NCBI GenBank assembly: GCA_934457515.1
Contig: CAKSHV010000025.1
Coordinates: 1-10,034 of the forward strand
Source of the DNA: an uncultured Clostridia bacterium
GTDB lineage: Bacteria; Bacillota; Clostridia; RGIG6154
Length of the DNA: 10,034 nt
Direction of reading: 5' to 3'
The notes below the pieces were generated by a model. The model was not told the DNA's origin and made no database searches. It saw only the letters and a list, made by a program, of their open reading frames with translations. A program made the position numbers and the translations under genes. This document shows positions 5,510 through 10,034 of this stretch, piece after piece; position 1 is the stretch's first letter, and every line of letters starts with the position of its first letter.

Positions 5510-8077
5510 TCACTTCGTATCATACCAGCTCTTCCCCGCTTTCATGTCCACCACCAAGGGAACCAAAAGGGTTGCCGCATGCTCCATTTCCTCTTTTAAA
5601 ATGCGCTCAACCTGCGCCTGCTCGCTTTTCAGCGCGTCGATAATCAATTCGTCATGCACCTGTAAAATCAGCTTGGATTCTAACTTTTCCGCTTTCAAAC
5701 GGTTAAACACGCGAACCATGGCAATTTTAATAATATCTGCCGCATAGCCCTGAATGGGCGCATTCATCGCCACCCGCTCGCCGAACGAGCGCAGATTAAA
5801 GTTAGACGACTTAATTTCCGGAATATACCGCCGTCTGCCGCTAAGCGTTGCCACATAGCCATGTTCTTTGGCAAACGCCACCGTTTCTTTCATATATGCC
5901 GCAATACCCGCATATTTTTCGAGGTAACTTTTAATGTATGCCGCCGCCTCTTTGCGGGTTACGTGAATATCCTGTGCCAAACTAAACTCGCCGATGCCGT
6001 ACACAATGCCGAAGTTTACCGCCTTTGCCTTGCTGCGCATGGCGGGAGTTACTTCTTCTTCCGGCACGCCGAACACCTGCGACGCAGTTGTGGTGTGAAT
6101 GTCCGCACCGTTTTTAAACGCGTTTATCATCACCTCGTCGTGAGCGATATGCGCCAAAACGCGCAGTTCAATCTGCGAATAGTCCGCATCCACCAAAATG
6201 TGGTTTTCGTCCGATGCGATAAACATTTTGCGAATCTGTCTGCCCAGCTCAATCCGAACGGGAATGTTTTGCAGATTCGGCTCGGTGCTGCTGATTCTGC
6301 CCGTTGCCGTTACGGTTTGGTTAAAACAGGAGTGGATTTTGTGCGTTTTGGGATTGATGACCTGATACAATCCGTCCGCATAGGTGGATTTTAATTTGGT
6401 ATACACGCGAAAATCCATAATTTTGTCCACAATTTCATGGCTGCCGCGCAGCTTTTCCAAAACCTCGGCGTTGGTGGAATAGCCCGTCTTGGTCTTTTTA
6501 ATAACCGGCAGATTCAGCTCTTCAAACAAAACAACGCCCAGCTGTTTCGGCGAGTTGATGTTAAATTCTCTGCCTGCCAGTGCGTAAATTTCCGCTTGCA
6601 GCGTGTCAATCTTCTTTGCCAAAAGTGCCGAAAATTCAGACAGCATGTCGCTGTCGACCTTAAATCCCTCTTCCTCCATAGACGCCAAAACAAACGAAAG
6701 GGGCATTTCCATGCCGTAAAACAAGTCGGTCTGCCCGTTTTCCTCTATTTCCGATTTCATTTTTTCGTAAAGGGACGGCAGTGCCGCCGTTTCGGCAGCA
6801 CAATCTTTCGCCGTTTGCCCCAAATAGCGCACGCATAGGTCGGAAAGGGCATAGCTTTGCTCGGACGGCTGAGAGATGTATGCCGCAAGGGACACGTCAA
6901 ACGCTTTGCCGCCGTAGTCAATATCATAATTTTCTTTTAAGAAAACAATCTGTTCTTTTATTCCCGCCGAAATCTTTTCGCCGTCTTCAAACACGCTCTT
7001 TAATATAGGAAGAAAGGGCAAAACATCGGTCGAAAAATCAAATTTCGCCGTATACACTTTATTGTCTTTCACAAACGAAAACCGCTTTATACTGCCGCTT
7101 TTTTTGTCGGTTTCAAGGGTATAAAACACGGGACTTACAAGATTTTCTTTTAACGCCTCCGGCGTTTTGATTTTGATTTCCTCCGCCTCTAAAACCGCCG
7201 ATTCCTCGGTTGCGTTTAAATGCATGCGGGAAATTACCGTTTTCAGCTCCAAATCCGAAAGATAGGAATAGAGTTTTCCTTCGCTGATTTCGCCTTTTTT
7301 CAAATCGGTCGCTTTTATTCCCAAAGGCACATCGCGCACAATGGTCGCAAGGGTTTTGCTCATGTATGCCGCATCTTTCCCCTGCTCTAATTTTTCCCGC
7401 TTTGCGCCCTTAATTTCGTCTAAATGCGCATATAAATTATCAAGTGTTTTATACTCCTGAATCAGCGAAAACGCCGTTTTTTCGCCGATGCCCGCAACGC
7501 CGGGGATATTGTCCGAACTATCCCCCATTAAGGCTTTCACATCAATAAAAGCTTCGGGCGAAACGCCCATCTTTTCCATCACCGTTTTGCCGAAATAATC
7601 GGTGGTCTCGGTCGCTCCTCCTTTGGTTACCACCAGCCGCACGGCGGTTAAATCGGAGGCAAGCTGCAAATCGTCGCGGTCGCCCGTCAGTATCACGCAT
7701 TTTACATTTTCCTTTTCGCAAAGCGCCGAAACGGTGCCTATAATATCGTCCGCCTCATATCCCTCTTTTTCCAAAATCGGAATGCCCATCAGCTTTAAAA
7801 TTTCTTTTAAATAGGGCATTTGCTCCGCAAGCTCGGGCGGCATGCCCTTGCGCTGTGCCTTGTATGCGTCAAACATTTGGTGCCGAAAGGTGGGCGCGCG
7901 CAAATCAAACGCCACTGCGGCGTATTTATACTCCTCTTCCTCCAATATCTTCAGAAAAATATTTAAAAAGCCATACACGCCGTTGGTATGCTGCCCCTTT
8001 GCGTTGGTCAGCAGGCGTACGCCGTAAAACGCGCGATTTATAATGCTGTTTCCGTCCAAAATCAGTAATTTATCCAT
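5510..8077 (-). CDS. polA: DNA polymerase I with degenerate 3'-5' exonuclease domain
   Basis: Repair and Okazaki-fragment polymerase of 855 residues. The 5'-3' exonuclease/flap domain (1 to about 290) is intact, with LLILDGN (4-10), ILTGDRDD (129-136), DVKALMGDSSDNIPGV (179-194) and its helix-hairpin-helix. The middle domain (about 305-440) has lost proofreading residues: the DxE motif reads T320-x-E322, exo II has no Asp (around V378), and the YxxxD motif reads C426-x3-T430. The polymerase domain (about 455-855) is complete: motif A DYSQIELR with metal ligand D632, motif B R681-x3-K685 with NFGIVYG (688-694), and motif C HDE (808-810, metal ligand D809). Bacillus and Thermus enzymes show the same loss of proofreading. 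MDKLLILDG is the start because GAGGAG lies 5 nt before that ATG; an in-frame ATG at 8096-8098 falls almost at the predicted transcript start. First gene of the polA-coaE-transglycosylase operon. Confidence 0.97.
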   Translation of the reverse strand: MDKLLILDGNSIINRAFYGVRLLTNAKGQHTNGVYGFLNIFLKILEEEEYKYAAVAFDLRAPTFRHQMFDAYKAQRKGMPPELAEQMPYLKEILKLMGIPILEKEGYEADDIIGTVSALCEKENVKCVILTGDRDDLQLASDLTAVRLVVTKGGATETTDYFGKTVMEKMGVSPEAFIDVKALMGDSSDNIPGVAGIGEKTAFSLIQEYKTLDNLYAHLDEIKGAKREKLEQGKDAAYMSKTLATIVRDVPLGIKATDLKKGEISEGKLYSYLSDLELKTVISRMHLNATEESAVLEAEEIKIKTPEALKENLVSPVFYTLETDKKSGSIKRFSFVKDNKVYTAKFDFSTDVLPFLPILKSVFEDGEKISAGIKEQIVFLKENYDIDYGGKAFDVSLAAYISQPSEQSYALSDLCVRYLGQTAKDCAAETAALPSLYEKMKSEIEENGQTDLFYGMEMPLSFVLASMEEEGFKVDSDMLSEFSALLAKKIDTLQAEIYALAGREFNINSPKQLGVVLFEELNLPVIKKTKTGYSTNAEVLEKLRGSHEIVDKIMDFRVYTKLKSTYADGLYQVINPKTHKIHSCFNQTVTATGRISSTEPNLQNIPVRIELGRQIRKMFIASDENHILVDADYSQIELRVLAHIAHDEVMINAFKNGADIHTTTASQVFGVPEEEVTPAMRSKAKAVNFGIVYGIGEFSLAQDIHVTRKEAAAYIKSYLEKYAGIAAYMKETVAFAKEHGYVATLSGRRRYIPEIKSSNFNLRSFGERVAMNAPIQGYAADIIKIAMVRVFNRLKAEKLESKLILQVHDELIIDALKSEQAQVERILKEEMEHAATLLVPLVVDMKAGKSWYDTK

Positions 8078-8082
8078 AAATT

Positions 8083-8088
8083 CTCCTC
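8083..8088 (-). promoter_or_regulatory. Ribosome binding site deciding the polA start
   Basis: GAGGAG on the minus strand sits 5 nt before the ATG at 8075-8077. The alternative ATG at 8096-8098 lies upstream of this site and has no site of its own. Confidence 0.8.
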
Positions 8089-8107
8089 TTTTTTCCATTC
8101 TATATAT

Positions 8108-8136
8108 AGTATACCACGCCTTTTTGTGCCATGCAA
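8108..8136 (-). promoter_or_regulatory. Sigma-A-type promoter of the polA operon
   Basis: On the minus strand the -35 box is TTGCAT (8131-8136), followed by a 17-bp spacer and the -10 box TATACT (8108-8113). Expected transcription start is about 8100, giving a leader of only about 23 nt before the polA ATG. It drives polA, coaE and the transglycosylase gene. Confidence 0.75.
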
Positions 8137-8167
8137 TAAAAAACGCTCGAAATTTTGGGGCAATTTG

Positions 8168-8190
8168 AAAATATTTATTAAAAATATTTT
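8168..8190. repeat. AT-only inverted repeat between divergent promoters
   Basis: AAAATATTT (8168-8176), a 5-bp spacer and AAATATTTT (8182-8190) form a perfect 9-bp dyad made wholly of A and T, just upstream of the -35 box of the SLH gene. It may serve as an UP element for RNA polymerase alpha subunits, bind a nucleoid protein or regulator, or arise by chance from base composition. Confidence 0.45.
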
Positions 8191-8198
8191 ATTTTATC

Positions 8199-8227
8199 TT
8201 GATTTTTCATAACTTTTAGTGTATAAT
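8199..8227 (+). promoter_or_regulatory. Strong sigma-A-type promoter of the SLH protein gene
   Basis: The -35 box is TTGATT (8199-8204), followed by a 17-bp spacer and a consensus -10 box TATAAT (8222-8227). The 30 or so bases upstream are almost pure A and T, like an UP element. Transcription should begin near 8234, about 27 nt before the GTG start. The arrangement fits high expression of a surface protein. Confidence 0.8.
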
Positions 8228-8245
8228 TAATAAAAAACAGTTAAA

Positions 8246-8252
8246 AAGGAGG
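8246..8252 (+). promoter_or_regulatory. Consensus ribosome binding site fixing a GTG start
   Basis: AAGGAGG is followed by an 8-nt spacer and GTG at 8261-8263. The residues immediately after form a signal peptide, and no in-frame ATG is close by, so the GTG is the start. Confidence 0.85.
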
Positions 8253-8260
8253 AAAACCTT

Positions 8261-10034
8261 GTGCATTTTAAAAAATTAGTATCCTGCACATTGGCAGTAA
8301 GCCTTGCTTTACCGTTTTCCGCGCTGGCGGCAAACGAAAAGGTTGAGGTTTCGAGTGTGCAAAACGGCAGCAAGATTACTGTCAGCGGCACAACGGGGAC
8401 AAGCGAGCTTATTAACATTCGCGTGAAAAAACCCGATACAAACGAAGATGTTTACCAAAACCAGACCGCGGCGGACGAAAACGGAAATTATTCCTTCAAT
8501 TTCGTTATGCCGTCGGCACTTGCCAGCGGAACGTACCCCGTGCGCATTACCTATGAAGACGGAACAAACGCCGCTCTTACCTTTGATTATAAGAGCAGCG
8601 GCGATGTTTCGGAGGCGTTTTCCGCCCTGCGGGACGTTAAAACGGCAGCGGAACTCTTAAACACCGTAAACCAATACGGAAAAGCGTGGAACTTTAATAT
8701 GGATTTGTTCTCTGCGCTGTCGGACGGCGGCAAAACCAAAGCACTTGAAAATTTTCTTGCGGTAAGCGGTGAAAAAGCAGAAACACCTGCGCAAGCGGCT
8801 GAAATTTTTGAAAGCGCGGCAATCGGCGCGGCGGCGACGGATTTTGGCGCAGCCAATTTCAAAAATCTCGTAACCGGCACGTACAAAGCCGTAACCGGTT
8901 TTGCAGACACGGCTGTATACAAAACGTTTTCCGCAAAAATGACCGACAGTGTACTTGCTGAAATTGCACAGAAAATGCAGCAAAATACATATGAAACGGC
9001 AGACCAAGCCAAAACCGAGTTCGAGCGGCAGTGTGCGCTTTACATTGTTAAAACCGCCGACACCTGGTTTGACGTAAAACAGGCGTTAGAGGCGGCAGGC
9101 ATTGCGCTTAATATTAACCCCGCTCCCCTTTCGGGAACAAACGCAAAAGAAATTGCGGATTTCCTGAAAGGAAAGGATTTTACGGCATTTGACCTTAAGA
9201 CGGCGTATGACACCGCTGCATCCAATGCAGAAAGCGGCGGCTCGGTGATTTTTGCCGATGCGGCAAGCGAAACCCCGTGGGCGAACAACAGCATCAACGC
9301 CCTTTATAAAGCGGGCATCGTAAGCGGCACGGGCAATGGACTTTTCGAGCCGAACGGCAACGTTTCGCGCGAACAGTTTGCAAAAATGATTGTTTCCATG
9401 CTGGGCGACGGGGAGCTGTATGCCGATAATCCGTTTACCGATGTTGCGGCAAACGAATGGTATGCGCCTTTTGTTTGCACCGCAAAGGCAATCGGCGTTG
9501 TAAGCGGTGTGAGCGACACCGAATTCGGCGTTGAGCAGAACATCACCCGCGAACAGATGGCTGCCATGATTTTCCGCGCGGGAAAATTGCTTGGATTTGC
9601 GCCGAGCGGCAGAACCAAATCGTTTGCCGATGAATCGGACATTTCGGACTATGCGAAAGACGCCGTTTTGTCCCTTGCCTCCGCCGGCGTAATCGGCGGC
9701 ATGCCGGACGGCACATTCCTGCCGCAGGCAACCGCAACCCGCGCCGAAGCGGCATGCATGATTTATAACTTAATGACCAAGGCTGCCTACAGCGCAGACA
9801 CGCTTGGCGGTTTAGAACCCTTAACGGGCGCGGGCGCACTGGTTTCTCTTCAGGAAAATTACAACGACCTTGCGGAAAAAGACTACAAAGAGCGCGACTT
9901 AACCTCGTTTACGGGCTGGTACTTCGTACCGAACGGTGCGTCTTACATTTCGGCAGCTCCCGCACCCGCAGGAAAAACCGATTTTCTTCCCGCAACGGCA
10001 GCACAGAAGGTGAAAAACTCGAAAGACATTGCAA
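8261..10034 (+). CDS. Secreted S-layer homology (SLH) domain protein, C-terminus cut by window edge
   Basis: Exported surface protein held on the wall by SLH domains, which in this family bind pyruvylated secondary wall polysaccharide. From the GTG start, 591 codons are open to the window edge. Residues 1-23 form a signal peptide: Lys4-Lys5, a hydrophobic core, and an A21-L-A23 cleavage site. Residues about 25-110 look like a beta-sandwich module. About 115-325 is Ala-rich and probably helical, and seems to hold two diverged copies of one module, with GxAxNxN at 140-146 and again at 280-286. Three SLH domains follow at about 331-383, 387-446 and 455-509, with wall-binding motifs SREQ (369-372), TREQ (429-432) and TRAE (493-496). 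The region from 510 is unrecognised and continues, so the SLH set is internal. No enzyme domain is visible; the role may be structural or adhesive, or an activity may lie further on. It has its own promoter, divergent from polA. Confidence 0.9.
   Translation, partial: MHFKKLVSCTLAVSLALPFSALAANEKVEVSSVQNGSKITVSGTTGTSELINIRVKKPDTNEDVYQNQTAADENGNYSFNFVMPSALASGTYPVRITYEDGTNAALTFDYKSSGDVSEAFSALRDVKTAAELLNTVNQYGKAWNFNMDLFSALSDGGKTKALENFLAVSGEKAETPAQAAEIFESAAIGAAATDFGAANFKNLVTGTYKAVTGFADTAVYKTFSAKMTDSVLAEIAQKMQQNTYETADQAKTEFERQCALYIVKTADTWFDVKQALEAAGIALNINPAPLSGTNAKEIADFLKGKDFTAFDLKTAYDTAASNAESGGSVIFADAASETPWANNSINALYKAGIVSGTGNGLFEPNGNVSREQFAKMIVSMLGDGELYADNPFTDVAANEWYAPFVCTAKAIGVVSGVSDTEFGVEQNITREQMAAMIFRAGKLLGFAPSGRTKSFADESDISDYAKDAVLSLASAGVIGGMPDGTFLPQATATRAEAACMIYNLMTKAAYSADTLGGLEPLTGAGALVSLQENYNDLAEKDYKERDLTSFTGWYFVPNGASYISAAPAPAGKTDFLPATAAQKVKNSKDIA

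Noticed and set aside
8096..8098. In-frame upstream ATG for polA
   Set aside because: It lies almost at the predicted transcription start, has no ribosome binding site, and would translate the real binding site. The family N-terminus begins at the ATG at 8075-8077.
8276..8287. Lipobox-like LVSC (residues 6-9) in the SLH protein, suggesting a lipoprotein
   Set aside because: Only three hydrophobic residues separate the Lys pair from this Cys, too short for a lipoprotein signal. The hydrophobic core continues to a normal AxA cleavage site at residues 21-23.
8587..9012. Minus-strand open frame of 141 codons opposite the SLH gene
   Set aside because: It is fully antisense to a well-supported exported protein, and its Ala, Ser and Val-rich composition mirrors the codons of the sense strand.

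Overview
The window looks like chromosomal DNA from a Gram-positive anaerobe of the Bacillota, most likely class Clostridia. The evidence is the strong AGGAGG-type ribosome binding sites, the use of GTG and TTG starts, the polA-coaE-transglycosylase gene order, a DNA polymerase I with a decayed proofreading domain, and an exported protein with three S-layer homology (SLH) domains. Genus cannot be read from the sequence. No rRNA, tRNA, CRISPR array, insertion sequence or phage gene was seen.

Layout. Six genes lie on the minus strand and one on the plus strand, divided by a divergent promoter region at about 8078-8260. Leftwards from it runs a housekeeping operon: polA (DNA polymerase I), coaE (dephospho-CoA kinase, 10 bp gap) and a membrane-anchored lytic transglycosylase whose TTG start overlaps the end of coaE. 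A well-formed sigma-A-type promoter sits exactly at the end of the transglycosylase gene. It starts a second leftward unit: a DeoR-family sugar regulator, a cytoplasmic GH78-type alpha-L-rhamnosidase-like glycoside hydrolase (42 bp gap), and an M18 family metalloaminopeptidase (19 bp gap) that runs off the left edge.

A perfect 9-bp inverted repeat spans the -35 box of the second promoter and is the natural candidate for the DeoR operator. The picture is a small self-regulated catabolic operon: sugar-responsive repressor, intracellular glycosidase for imported rhamnosides or similar glycosides, and a peptidase. No transporter is visible in the window.

Rightwards, a strong promoter and a GTG start drive a secreted cell-surface protein. 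It has a signal peptide, a beta-sandwich-like module, an Ala-rich helical region that seems to contain two diverged copies of one module, three consecutive SLH domains, and an unrecognised C-terminal region that continues past the right edge.

Most of the window is ordinary. The points most worth following are the operator/promoter arrangement, the pairing of a glycosidase with a peptidase, and the internal architecture of the SLH protein.
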